Origin: Frigoriglobus tundricola
Lineage (GTDB): Bacteria; Planctomycetota; Planctomycetia; Gemmatales; Gemmataceae
Direction of reading: 5' to 3'
DNA length: 64,000 nt
Assembly (NCBI RefSeq): GCF_013128195.2
Contig: NZ_CP053452.2
Location: 8,184,001 to 8,248,000 of the forward strand
This document shows positions 35,709 to 44,745 of this stretch, piece by piece. The position numbers and the translations under genes are program-made. Every line of letters begins with the position of its first letter. Within the stretch, counting starts at the first letter, position 1. The notes below the pieces were generated by a model that had not been told where the DNA came from, did no database searches, and was given only the letters and a program-made list of their open reading frames with translations.

Positions 35709-38700
35709 TCACCGCTTCGGGTAGGGCGGCGGCGCGGCCACCTTCGGCGTGTTCTTCTTCAGTTCGCCCAGCAGCACCTCCACCGCCTTGTTCAACTGCT
35801 GGTCGTCGCCGGCGAACTCCTTGGCCGGGTCGTTGTCCACCACGATGTCCGGCGCCACGCCGACGTTCTCCATGATCCACTCTTTCCCGCCCAGGTCGTA
35901 GCGCGAGAACTCCGGCTTGCTGAGCGATCCGCCGTCCAGCAGCGGGAGCGAGCCGCGGATGCCGACCACGCCGCCCCAGCTCCGCTTGCCGATGAGCGGC
36001 CCGAGCTTGTGGTGCCGGAAGCGGTACGAGAAGATGTCGCCGTCGGACGCCGAGAACTCGTTCAGCAGGCACGCCATCGGGCCGACGAACGTGCCCGCCG
36101 GGTCGATCGTCGGTTCCGCGTTGCGGGCGATGCCGACCATCGCCGCCTCGCGCCGCAGGCGCTCGATCAGCATGGGCGACACGTTCCCGCCGCCGTTGCC
36201 GCGCACGTCAATGACGAGGGCCTGCTTCTTCAACTGCGGGTAGTAGTGCTTGGCGAACTCGTTCAGCCCGGCCTGCTGCATGTCCGGCACGTGGATGTAG
36301 CCGACCCTGCCGTCCGTCGCGTCGGACACCTTCTTGATGTTCCCCCGCACCCACGCGTAGTAGTACAGGTCGGCCTCGTCGGCCGTCGGCGTGACCACGA
36401 CCCGCCGCGCGCCCTCGGCGGCCGGCTTCGCGCTCACCGAGAGGACCACCGGCTTGCCCGCCTCGTGGACGAGTAGCTCTTTGATGTTCTTCACCTCGCT
36501 CGCCGGCCGCCCGTTGACGGCCACGATCCAGTCACCGGTACTCACGTTCACGCCCACTTCGGTGAGCGGCGACCGGCGCTTCGGGTTCCAGTTCTCGCCC
36601 GGCAGAATCCGCGTGATCCGGAAGAACCCGGTGGCCGCGTCGCGCGTGTACTCGGCGCCGAGCAGCCCCTGTTGCACCTTCCGCACTTCCGGCAGCTCGC
36701 CGCCGCCGATGTAGGCGTGCCCGGCGTTCAACTCGCTAATCATCTCGCCGATCACGTACGAAAGGTCGGCGCGGTGGGCGACGTGTTCGACCAGCGGCTC
36801 GTACTTCTTGCGCACCGCGCCCCAGTCCACCCCGTGCAGACCGGGGTCGTAGAAGAAGTCGCGCATCTGCCGCCAGCACTCGCCGAACATCTGTTTCCAC
36901 TCGGCGCGCTTGTCGAGGGCCACCTCCAACCCGGAGAGGTTGAGCGCCTCGCCGATCGTGACCGGCCCCTTCGGCAGATCGATGATGCCGTACTTGCCCT
37001 CCTTGGAGACGATCATCTTCTTGCCGTCGGCGGAGATCTCGTACCCGTTCACGGTGCCCAGCGCGGTTTCCTTCTTCGTGCCCAGGTCGAACACGAAGAA
37101 CTGCGGCCCGCCCCGGAAGTAGTACAGGGCGTTCCCGGCCGATGCGAGGTCGCGGTAGTTCGACGCCGCTCCCGGCAGCACGACCACGCGGCCCGCGAGC
37201 CCGTCCAGATCCACTTTTACGTCGGCCGGTCCGTCCTTCTTGTCGTCCTTCTTGTCGTCTTTCTTCTCCGCGGGCTCGTCGTCGAGCTTCGGCCGCAGCG
37301 GGTTCGGCGTCGCCTTCGCGAGCGTCACGAAGTAGATGCGCGACATGTCGCGGTAGGCGTGGTTCCACTCCGTCTGGCTGTAGATCGGGTTGAAGTCGCG
37401 CGCCGACACGAAGAACAGGTACTTGCCGTCGGCACTGAACGCCGGTGATCCGGAGGCGTACCAGCCGTCGGTCACGTCCGCGGTCTGTCCCGTTTCGAGC
37501 GAGTACAGGTGGACCTTGCCGAGCGTGTCCGCTTCCTGGCGGGCGAACGCGATCCACTTCGAGTCCGGCGCCCAGGCGTACTCGCGGATCTCCCACGCCT
37601 TCGCCTGGTTCACCAGCGTGACCTTCTTCGATTCGACCTCCACGAACTGGAGCCGCAGCTTCTTGTCGGCCCACAGGACCTTCTTCGAGTCGGGCGACCA
37701 CGCGATCTCGTACTTGTAGGTGTCCGCGCCGCTGGTCACGGGCTTGGCCGGTGCGCTGCCGTCGGCCGGGCCGACGTGGATCTCGTCTTCGCCGGTCGCG
37801 TCGGAAACGAACGCCACGCTCTTGCCGTCGGGGGACCACTTCGGGCTGCGCTCGTGCGCGCCGGGCGAGCGCGTCAGGTTGCGCGTGACGCCCTCGCCGG
37901 CCGGCACGGTGAAGACGTCGCCGCGGGCGCCGAACAGCGCCCGCTTGCCGTCGGGGGAAATCTCGAACTCCGCGACGCTCTTGCTGACGTCCGTCAGGCC
38001 GCCCCGCGCGCCGAGTCGGTCCTCGAGGATCGTGACGGCCACCTTCTCGGTCCTGCCGGTCTTCGCGTCGAACTTGTGGATGTAGCCGCCGTTTTCGAAG
38101 ACGATCGCGGTCTCGCTCGCCGACGGGAACTTGATGTCGAACTCGGTGAAGTCGGTGTGCCGTTCGACCTTCTTCGTGGCCGGATCGACCGAGTACAGGT
38201 TGAACCGCATCTCCTTACCGCGGTCCGAGAGGAAGTAGATCTTCCCGCCCGCGAACATCGGGAAGATGTCCTGCCCCGGGTCGTCGGTCAGTTGTTCGGT
38301 CTTCTTCGTGGCGAAGTCGTACAGCCACACGTCGTCGGCCATGCCGCCGCGGTACCGCTTCCAGGTGCGGAACTCGCGGAACACGCGGTTGTACACGAGC
38401 CGCTTGCCGTCGGGGGAGTAGCTGGCGAACCCGCCGCGCGGGAGCGGCAACTCTTCGGGCAGCCCGCCCTCGACCGATACCGTGTAAAGCTGCCCGATGA
38501 AGTCGTTGAACGACCGCATCCGCGAGCGGAACAGGACGCCCTTGCCGTCCGGCGTCCAGCCCATCACGATGTTGTTCGGCCCCATGCGGTCGGAGACCTC
38601 GTCGCGGCCGAGGGTGGCCGTGTAGGTGAGCCGCCTGGGCTCCCCGCCGGCGGCCGGGACGACGAAGACCTCGGTGTTGCCGTCGTACTGGGCGGTGAAC

Positions 38701-38939
38701 GCGATGCTCTTGCCGTCCGGCGAGAACCGCGGGAACATCTCGAAGCCGGGGTGCGACGTGAGGCGCCGCGCGGTGCCGCCAGTGGCGGTCACGGTGTACA
38801 GGTCGCCCGCGTAGGTGAAGGCGATCTGGTCGCCGTGGATCGCGGGGAACCGGAGCAACCGCGCTTCGTCGGGCGCGGCGGATATCGGACACGCACACGC
38901 CGCGAGTGCGGCGAGCGCGAGCAGCGCGAATCGGAGCAT
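35709..38939 (-). CDS. tricorn-like protease (S41 family)
   Basis: A 1076-residue exported protein with a signal peptide (residues 1-21). Two beta-propeller regions of TolB/WD-type blades follow (SPDGKSIAFTAQYDGNTEVF, SPDGKRLVYNR, SPDGKRALFGARGDVF and others to about 560). A low-complexity KKDDKKDDKKDG segment comes next, then a helical C1 domain (MFGECWRQMRDFFYDPGLHG), a PDZ domain (VSTGDWIVAVNGRPASEVKN) and the S41 core. Catalytic candidates are the His in ELNAGHAYIGGG, the Ser in LLNEFSASDGDIFSYRF and the Glu in IMENVGVAPD. Tricorn degrades peptides released by other proteases. Export here suggests periplasmic or surface digestion. Confidence 0.94.
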   Translation of the reverse strand: MLRFALLALAALAACACPISAAPDEARLLRFPAIHGDQIAFTYAGDLYTVTATGGTARRLTSHPGFEMFPRFSPDGKSIAFTAQYDGNTEVFVVPAAGGEPRRLTYTATLGRDEVSDRMGPNNIVMGWTPDGKGVLFRSRMRSFNDFIGQLYTVSVEGGLPEELPLPRGGFASYSPDGKRLVYNRVFREFRTWKRYRGGMADDVWLYDFATKKTEQLTDDPGQDIFPMFAGGKIYFLSDRGKEMRFNLYSVDPATKKVERHTDFTEFDIKFPSASETAIVFENGGYIHKFDAKTGRTEKVAVTILEDRLGARGGLTDVSKSVAEFEISPDGKRALFGARGDVFTVPAGEGVTRNLTRSPGAHERSPKWSPDGKSVAFVSDATGEDEIHVGPADGSAPAKPVTSGADTYKYEIAWSPDSKKVLWADKKLRLQFVEVESKKVTLVNQAKAWEIREYAWAPDSKWIAFARQEADTLGKVHLYSLETGQTADVTDGWYASGSPAFSADGKYLFFVSARDFNPIYSQTEWNHAYRDMSRIYFVTLAKATPNPLRPKLDDEPAEKKDDKKDDKKDGPADVKVDLDGLAGRVVVLPGAASNYRDLASAGNALYYFRGGPQFFVFDLGTKKETALGTVNGYEISADGKKMIVSKEGKYGIIDLPKGPVTIGEALNLSGLEVALDKRAEWKQMFGECWRQMRDFFYDPGLHGVDWGAVRKKYEPLVEHVAHRADLSYVIGEMISELNAGHAYIGGGELPEVRKVQQGLLGAEYTRDAATGFFRITRILPGENWNPKRRSPLTEVGVNVSTGDWIVAVNGRPASEVKNIKELLVHEAGKPVVLSVSAKPAAEGARRVVVTPTADEADLYYYAWVRGNIKKVSDATDGRVGYIHVPDMQQAGLNEFAKHYYPQLKKQALVIDVRGNGGGNVSPMLIERLRREAAMVGIARNAEPTIDPAGTFVGPMACLLNEFSASDGDIFSYRFRHHKLGPLIGKRSWGGVVGIRGSLPLLDGGSLSKPEFSRYDLGGKEWIMENVGVAPDIVVDNDPAKEFAGDDQQLNKAVEVLLGELKKNTPKVAAPPPYPKR

Positions 38940-39096
38940 GTCGGACCTCTCGGTGGGAATCGGTCGTGTGAGCGAATTGTCGGAAAGCGCGAGCGGCCGT
39001 CAACCCACCCGCCAGCGGTTGACCGCATTTCGCCCCGCGGGGCGGGAACCGTATATTGGTTCGGGAACGCAATCACCGGTGCTCGCGAGGCCCACC

Positions 39097-39498
39097 ATGC
39101 AGAAGCAGTACATCAACCCGCCCGCCCTGAACCCGACGAACGGGTTCTCGCACGTCGTCACGGCGACGGGCGGAAAAACGATCTACGTATCGGGTCAGGT
39201 GAGCGTGAACGAGCGGGCCGAGGTGGTCGGCAAGGGCGACCTGCGCGCCCAGGTGGAACACACGTTCGAGAACCTCAAGACCGCGCTCGCGGCGGCCGGC
39301 GCCACCTTCCGCGACGTGGTGAAGGTCACCTATTACGTGGTGGATCTGAAGCCGGAACACGTCGGGCACATCCGCGAGGTGCGGCGCAAGTACCTCGACC
39401 CGCAGAACCCGCCGGCCAGCACGCTCGTCGGGGTCGCCGCCCTGGTGGTGCCCGACTGGCTGATCGAGATCGAAGTGGTGGCGGTCGTCGCGGAATGA
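39097..39498 (+). CDS. RidA family (YjgF/YER057c/UK114) protein
   Basis: A 133-residue member of the RidA fold. The start MQKQYINPPALNPTNGFSHV leads to KTIYVSGQVSVNERAEVVGK, DLRAQVEHTFENLKTALAAA, DVVKVTYYVV and STLVGVAALVVPDWLIEIEV. The usual Arg of archetypal RidA deaminases before the last strand is replaced in this copy (ASTLVGV). The family hydrolyses reactive enamines/imines released by PLP enzymes, but many paralogues have no shown activity. A CGAGG purine site lies 6 bases before the ATG. An upstream in-frame ATG at 38815 is not used by homology. It stands alone, between tricorn and argC. Confidence 0.9.
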   Translation: MQKQYINPPALNPTNGFSHVVTATGGKTIYVSGQVSVNERAEVVGKGDLRAQVEHTFENLKTALAAAGATFRDVVKVTYYVVDLKPEHVGHIREVRRKYLDPQNPPASTLVGVAALVVPDWLIEIEVVAVVAE

Positions 39499-39700
39499 GC
39501 CCAAGTATGTATTGCATCGGTCCGTGCCGACTGATGTCCGGCGAAACCTCGCGTCAATTGTGTGCGTGTACTTTGGGCGCTCGTGGGCCGGTCGCCGCGC
39601 ATGAGGGGAGTTCGGGCGTGTAGTATATCAGAACGGGGTGCCGGGCTTCCGCCCGGCGGCCGTACGATCTGGGTCCGTTTGTGCTGAAAGGGATTGAGGA

Positions 39701-40714
39701 ATGGACAAGGTGAAGGTGGCGGTCCTCGGCGGGTCGGGGTACACGGCGGTGGAGCTGATCAAGCTCCTCTTGCGGCACCCCGGCGCGGAGATCGTCGCGA
39801 TCACGTCGCGCCAGGACGAACACATTGCGGACCTTCACCCGTCCCTGCTGGGGCGCATTGACGTGCGGTGCCAGCCGTTCGATGCGGACGCGCTCAAGGC
39901 CAAGGGGGTGCAGTGCGCGTTCGGGTGCCTGCCCCACGGCACCAGCATGGAAAGCATCCCGCCGCTGCTCGAGCGCGACATCCGCGTGGTAGACCTCAGC
40001 GCGGACTACCGCTTGCGCGACGCCAAGGTGTACCAGGAGTGGTACAAGGAGACGCACCACGATCTCAAAAATCTCGCTCACGCCGTGTACGGGTTACCAG
40101 AAGTGTACGGCGACGCCATCAACGGCGCGAAGCTCGTCGCCAACCCCGGCTGTTACCCGCAGACCGCGATTCTCGGCCTCGCCCCGCTCGTCGCTCACAA
40201 GCTGATCGAGCGGAGCGGCATCGTGATCGATAGCAAGAGCGGCGTTTCCGGCGGCGGGCGCACGCCGAAGCTGAACTTCCACTTCCCCGAGTGCAACGAG
40301 AGCGTGTCCGCGTATGCGGTCGGGACGCACCGGCACACGCCGGAGATCGAGCAAGCTTTAAGCGACGTGGCCGGCGCGCCGGTGTCGGTGATCTTCACAC
40401 CGCACCTGATGCCGATGGACCGCGGCATCCTCAGCACGATCTACGCGACGCCGACGCGGGCCGTGACCGAACCGGAACTCACCGAGCTGTACCGGAGCTA
40501 CTACGCGGACAAGCCGTTCGTCCGCGTGCGTACGGCCCCGCCCGCCACGAAGGACACGACCGGCACGAACTTCCTCGACGTGTGCGTGAAGGTGGTGCGC
40601 GGTAAAGTGCTGGTGCTGGCGGCGGAGGACAACCTGGTCCGCGGCGCGAGCGGCGTGGCGGTGCAGAACTTCAACCGCCTCTTCGGGTTCGACGAGCGCG
40701 CGGGACTTTTGTAA
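39701..40714 (+). CDS. argC: N-acetyl-gamma-glutamyl-phosphate reductase
   Basis: A 337-residue enzyme of arginine synthesis that reduces N-acetylglutamyl phosphate to the semialdehyde with NADPH. The Rossmann opening is VAVLGGSGYTAVELIKLLLR. Catalytic Cys151 is in ANPGCYPQTAILGL. SKSGVSGGGRTPKLNFHF and EIEQALSDVAGAPVSVIFTPHLMPM complete the family. Length is normal. GGGATTGAGGA gives a good ribosome-binding site. The last A of its TAA stop is the first base of the ATG of the next gene (TAATG), so that gene is translationally coupled. No other arg genes lie nearby. Confidence 0.96.
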   Translation: MDKVKVAVLGGSGYTAVELIKLLLRHPGAEIVAITSRQDEHIADLHPSLLGRIDVRCQPFDADALKAKGVQCAFGCLPHGTSMESIPPLLERDIRVVDLSADYRLRDAKVYQEWYKETHHDLKNLAHAVYGLPEVYGDAINGAKLVANPGCYPQTAILGLAPLVAHKLIERSGIVIDSKSGVSGGGRTPKLNFHFPECNESVSAYAVGTHRHTPEIEQALSDVAGAPVSVIFTPHLMPMDRGILSTIYATPTRAVTEPELTELYRSYYADKPFVRVRTAPPATKDTTGTNFLDVCVKVVRGKVLVLAAEDNLVRGASGVAVQNFNRLFGFDERAGLL

Positions 40715-41409
40715 TGGACCTTCTGGCGCAACACGAGGCGTTCCTGCGGGCGATCTTCGACGCGCCCGACGACGACACGCCCCGTCTCGTGTACGCGGAC
40801 TTTTTGCAGGAACATGGGGCCGAAGACCGGGCCGCGGTGATTCGCTGGCAGTGCGGCCGGGCCGAGCCGCCGGCCAACGTCCCGGATTTCCCGGAACAGT
40901 ACGAACGCGGCTTCCCGAAGCCGCAGAAGGCGACCGAACTCTCGCTCGATCAGCTCAGCGACCCCACCGCCCTCCGATGGCATCTGGTCGAGGCGCGCCC
41001 GGTGTCCTTTGCGGTACAGGAGCTGCGGCTCAGGAAGGGGCGCATCTCTTCCGCCGAACCGTTCGACGTGCTGTTCGGGTTATCGGCGTTCGTCCGCGTC
41101 ACCGAGCTCGACCTGTCCGGGGAGGAGGTTCTCGACGTCGCCGATACGGACGCCGATTTCATCAAGTTCCGCCTCGTCCCGGTGATCACGACGGCGGGGG
41201 TCGCCGTCCTCGCCCAACACCGCGGCGCACGGCGGATCACCGCACTCGACCTCCGGTACAACGAACTGGACAACGACGCGGCGCGGGCGCTGGTCCGGTC
41301 GCCGTACCTCGACAACCTCAAGCGGCTCCAGTTGCTGGAAGGCAACCGGTTCCGCGGTAAGGTGTGGCAACAGGTGCTCGAACGGTTCGGTGAAGAGGTT
41401 GTGGGGTGA
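40714..41409 (+). CDS. TIGR02996-type repeat-companion protein
   Basis: A 231-residue protein. Its N-terminal 45 residues (LLAQHEAFLRAIFDAPDDDT, then PRLVYADFLQEHGAEDRAAV) match the TIGR02996 domain that Gemmata-type genomes carry in many copies. A leucine-rich-like part follows (RVTELDLSGEEV, ITALDLRYNELDNDAARALV, LKRLQLLEGNRFRG). The domain often heads LRR or repeat proteins. Role unknown. Its start overlaps the argC stop, so it is very likely co-translated with argC. This could be chance or a regulatory link, since the domain itself has no shown link to arginine synthesis. Confidence 0.8.
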   Translation: MDLLAQHEAFLRAIFDAPDDDTPRLVYADFLQEHGAEDRAAVIRWQCGRAEPPANVPDFPEQYERGFPKPQKATELSLDQLSDPTALRWHLVEARPVSFAVQELRLRKGRISSAEPFDVLFGLSAFVRVTELDLSGEEVLDVADTDADFIKFRLVPVITTAGVAVLAQHRGARRITALDLRYNELDNDAARALVRSPYLDNLKRLQLLEGNRFRGKVWQQVLERFGEEVVG

Positions 41410-41438
41410 CCATCGAGCCTCGACGTGGGGATTTCGCA

Positions 41439-42107
41439 ATGCGGTTGTTGCTCCTGTTGCTGGCGCTGGTCGCCCCCGCGCAACTCGGCGCGGCCGAGCC
41501 GAAGCTGACGGCGAAGCTGGAAAAGGCCGAGGTGCCCGACGCGCTGGCCGAACCGGTGCGGAAACTCCTCGACGAGCAGGCCCTCGTCGTTCGCGACGGC
41601 GACGCCGAGCTGATGACCGTCTGGTTCCGAACGGAGATCCCCGCGAAGGCCACGGAGGAGCAGGTGAAGAACGGCCTCACATACAGGGAGATCCCCGAGG
41701 GGGCACTCGTTGGCGCGGTTCGCTTCCCGGCCAAATTCACCGACTTCCGCAAACAGGAGATCGCGGCCGGCGTGTACACGCTCCGGTTCGCCGTGCAACC
41801 GGACATCGGCGACCACACCGGAACCGCCCCGCACCCCGAGTTCTGTCTCATGTGTCAGGCAAAAGAAGACAAATCGGCCGAACCGATCGAGAAGAAGAAG
41901 CTCATCGAGGTGAGTAGCCTGGTGAACGAAGGGCGGCACCCGGCGGTGCTGCTGATGTGGCCGAACAACGGCCGGGACGCCGGCGTGAAGGTCGTCAGCA
42001 AGGGCGACGGCGTTTACGCGGCGACGGTGAAACGGCCGGTCGTGGCCGGCGACCAGAAGACCACGCTGGGGTTCGCGGTCACGGTCGCCGGCGTGCGCAA
42101 GGAGTGA
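41439..42107 (+). CDS. hypothetical secreted protein
   Basis: A 222-residue protein starting with a clear signal peptide (MRLLLLLLALVAPAQLGAAE). The body has MTVWFRTEIPAKATEEQV, VGAVRFPAKFTDFRKQEI and FCLMCQAKEDKSAEPIEKK, with paired Cys. I recognise no family with confidence, though the AGVYTLRFAVQPDIGDHTG run resembles DUF2911-like beta proteins. Two starts are possible: a GTG at 41406 overlapping the previous stop, or the ATG at 41439, preferred because it begins the signal peptide and is preceded by GGGGA. Probably in the operon with argC and the TIGR02996-type gene. Confidence 0.72.
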   Translation: MRLLLLLLALVAPAQLGAAEPKLTAKLEKAEVPDALAEPVRKLLDEQALVVRDGDAELMTVWFRTEIPAKATEEQVKNGLTYREIPEGALVGAVRFPAKFTDFRKQEIAAGVYTLRFAVQPDIGDHTGTAPHPEFCLMCQAKEDKSAEPIEKKKLIEVSSLVNEGRHPAVLLMWPNNGRDAGVKVVSKGDGVYAATVKRPVVAGDQKTTLGFAVTVAGVRKE

Positions 42108-42392
42108 GCCCGCGCCGGTCCGGCCTCTTCCCACGAACCGGCTCCGCCCGGGATTGGCGTTGACAGTTCGGGCTCCATCGACAAGCTTTCATAAGGTCGT
42201 AAGCGGATTACCAAAGCGGATGGGCGTGCGGGCGGAAACATGATGGGCTGGTAGCGCGCAAAAACGTCTGACCCGCCGCGCGCCGCATGAAACGTGGGCG
42301 AAGCGTCATCGTCAACACTCCGAACCGTCGTCCCCGGATTCCAAATGCGGTCTCTTTTAATTGCGATGAAGAGCGCGTGAGGGAGGTGTGAT

Positions 42393-43460
42393 GTGAACTT
42401 CGCCGAGCTGCCCCCCTCGAAGAACTGGGCCGCGCTGAAGTTTCGCGGAGAACTCTTCGCCGAGGTCTGGTTCAAACCCGAGAACGAGCCCTATGAACTG
42501 GTGTTTCGCATACCGCAGAAGAGCTTTCAGATCCCGGGCGGGCGCCAGCGACTGGTACTCGAAAACCTGCTGAAAGCCGTGGGAATCACGACCGAGGAAG
42601 TGGAGTTCTGGAGCGACGAGCACGGCGCCAACACTCCCACACAGGAAATCGCTTCGGACCTGAAACGCCCCCTCATCCCGCCCCCGCGCGGCGTCACCCA
42701 CCTGGACCTGTTTGTCACGCTGAAGCCGCCCGAGACGGACTTCACTCTCAACATTCCCGAGCCGGAAGCGACGGAGGTCGCGGAAGCGCCCGAACCGGTC
42801 GAGCCCCTTGAAACCCAGGAGCCGCCACCCGAGACGGTCGCGCCTGTCGAGTCGGGTGAGGTACAGCCCGCAGAGCCCACGAACCCGCCGGCCCTCACCG
42901 GCGCCGCCGTCGCGACCGGTGGGGCGCAGATCGATGAGTCCATCTGGCAGTTTCTCGAAACCCGTTGGGCCGCGATTCTCGGCCTCGAAGCCGCTGTAGA
43001 CAACATGCGCAACAACATGGATTCGCTCCGGAGCGAGATGGAAGCCGCGGCGAGTAAAACGCTGCCGCTGGAAGTCAAAGTCAACGCCATGAGCGTGGAC
43101 CTGGTTCAATGGAACAAGGCCAAGAGCCGCATCCGCTACGCCGTGCCGAAGGCACGCGAGTTCATCCACCGGGCGACCTGGGCGACGGGAACGGCCGAGC
43201 GCAAGAAGCTCGCGGAGTGGGTCGAGGCCCACGTTGCCCATCGCGTCCCGTTCGACCGGTTGGAAGAGGTGCTGTTGCAGTTCGAAGCCTTGCTGAAAGA
43301 CCGGCAGGCGCTCAGCGCCCAGGGCACAACGGTCTATCAGGAGTGCAAGAGCATTTGCGCCGACTGCCAGAGTACAATGAGGACGTTACAGAGCAACGCG
43401 TCCGCGAACGCGAGCCGGAAAAAGGGCGGACTCGGAAAGGGTAAGCACTTCCGGACGTGA
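42393..43460 (+). CDS. hypothetical coiled-coil protein
   Basis: A 355-residue protein, start GTG at 42393 with an AGGGAGGT site 7 bases upstream (an ATG two bases earlier runs at once into TGA). The N-terminal about 120 residues are alpha/beta (WAALKFRGELFAEVWFKPEN, VFRIPQKSFQIPGGRQRLVL). A Pro/Glu/Ala/Thr linker to about 180 follows, then a long helical part (LEAAVDNMRNNMDSLRSEME, RTLQSNAS) with Cys-containing ECKSICADCQSTMRTL. No family recognised. The layout suggests a scaffold protein linking an N-terminal domain to a coiled coil. No operon partner evident. Confidence 0.72.
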   Translation: MNFAELPPSKNWAALKFRGELFAEVWFKPENEPYELVFRIPQKSFQIPGGRQRLVLENLLKAVGITTEEVEFWSDEHGANTPTQEIASDLKRPLIPPPRGVTHLDLFVTLKPPETDFTLNIPEPEATEVAEAPEPVEPLETQEPPPETVAPVESGEVQPAEPTNPPALTGAAVATGGAQIDESIWQFLETRWAAILGLEAAVDNMRNNMDSLRSEMEAAASKTLPLEVKVNAMSVDLVQWNKAKSRIRYAVPKAREFIHRATWATGTAERKKLAEWVEAHVAHRVPFDRLEEVLLQFEALLKDRQALSAQGTTVYQECKSICADCQSTMRTLQSNASANASRKKGGLGKGKHFRT

Positions 43461-43547
43461 CTGAAATGGGCCAGCGAGACCAGAGAACAATCGAGTGCGT
43501 CGGTCGGCCCACTGTCCCAATATTGCCTCTGAACCAGGGGACATATC

Positions 43548-44030
43548 ATGCGCTCACGTCGCGTTGTTACGGTCGCTCTGTTTGTTCTCGGTGTACTCGC
43601 TCTGGCTGCATATTTCCGAACACGCGTTCCCGATTCACAGGGAACAGATAACGAACGCCGGTTGGCCGCGCTCAAGGAGAGCCCCGACCCCGTTGTGCGA
43701 GATTTCGCCTACGGGGCGTTTAAAGCGGGGACCACCGTCGAAGAACTGATTGCGAAACATCCGGTGCCGTTTATCGCGCGACACGGCCGGTACACGGACC
43801 TGTCGTACGGCGTGGAACCGGGCGCGCTCTGGGCGTTCGCGCGCGACGGCCGGCTCTATTACGCCATTTCCACGCCGTCCGGGTCCGGGTCCGGGCACTG
43901 CTTCTTCTGTACCGCGAGCGAGGCCGAACTGACCGACCGCCAACGGAGCTTCGAGCGCTACCGCTTTGGCAACTGTTTCCAGGCCGTTCTCGGTCCCGCC
44001 GCGGTCGCTCGCGAGTTCACACGGGAGTGA
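43548..44030 (+). CDS. hypothetical membrane-anchored protein
   Basis: A 160-residue protein with an N-terminal helix at residues 6-24 (VVTVALFVLGVLALAAYFRT), probably an uncleaved anchor, and a soluble part containing ESPDPVVRDFAYGAFKAGTT, FIARHGRYTDLSYGV and two Cys (GHCFFCTAS, FGNCFQ) that could pair outside the cytoplasm. No family recognised. AGGGGA lies 9 bases before the ATG, supporting the start. It lies alone between the coiled-coil gene and the convergent methyltransferase gene. Confidence 0.68.
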   Translation: MRSRRVVTVALFVLGVLALAAYFRTRVPDSQGTDNERRLAALKESPDPVVRDFAYGAFKAGTTVEELIAKHPVPFIARHGRYTDLSYGVEPGALWAFARDGRLYYAISTPSGSGSGHCFFCTASEAELTDRQRSFERYRFGNCFQAVLGPAAVAREFTRE

Positions 44031-44063
44031 CACTGGCTCGACGCGATACGGCCGCGGGTGTTG

Positions 44064-44745
44064 TTACCCGTGGCCCGTCGCGTCAGCGCCCGCCCCCCGC
44101 ACCCACAACCGTGACGAGAGAAACCCACGCAGTTGGGTTTCCTCTGCGACCTGGGCGAACCCGAGCGCCGCGAGCAGTGGGGCCGGGTCGATGAGTTCGT
44201 GGGCGGAAAGCCGGGTCGTCAAGCGGAAGAACGCGTACATCACGGCCAGAAGCCCACGAGCCACCGGCCGGACCCACCCTTCTGTTGGCAGGCGGAAATC
44301 GCCGTCCACCCAGACGGCGTGCGCCGCACACGCCCCGGCAATTCGATCGACCACGGCAGCCAATTCGAGCGGGCGGAAGCAGTCGAGGAAGAAGTTCGTG
44401 ACGACGAGATCGTAACCCGCCGCGGGGAGCGGGTCCGTTCGCGCGTCCGCGACCGTGAACCGCACGCGGCTCGCGGCGCCGGGGACGCGCGACCCGCCGC
44501 CGCCGCCGCGCCAGCGCGATCATACCGGGGCTGATGTCGAGGCTGTCGGCGTGCAGGTGCGGGTGCGTGCGCAGCAGGTCCGCGAGAAAGCGGCCGTCGC
44601 CGTCGCCGAGGACGAGCGCCCGGCGGCACCCGCCGAGCCGGCCCAGATGAGCCGTGCGGCACCCGTGAAGGAGCCCGCCGAAGGTGAGCCGTTCGAGCGC
44701 GTGGTAGGCCGGCGCGAGCCGATCGAACGAGGGGCGCGGGGTCAC
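44064..44745 (-). CDS. class I SAM methyltransferase, frameshifted
   Basis: About 226 residues if the frame is restored. The first part reads TPRPSFDRLAPAYHALERLT, then CRRALVLGDGDGRFLADLLR (SAM motif I) and LDISPGMIALARR. The second, in another frame, reads VRFTVADARTDPLPAAGYDL, VVTNFFLDCFRPLELAAVVD and ALGFAQVAEETQLRGFLSSR. The break lies in a (CCG)n-rich run around 44485-44512. The GTG at 44745 overlaps the stop of the UbiA-like gene by four bases (GTGA), so the two are coupled. Methyltransferases beside UbiA-like proteins act in quinone or lipid pathways. No substrate can be given. A slippage error in the CCG run is likely. Confidence 0.72.

Noticed and set aside
37509..39623. A 704-codon frame antisense to the tricorn-like gene
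   Set aside because: Arg/Val/Glu-rich shadow with no start signal. The opposite strand encodes a signal peptide, propellers and an S41 core.
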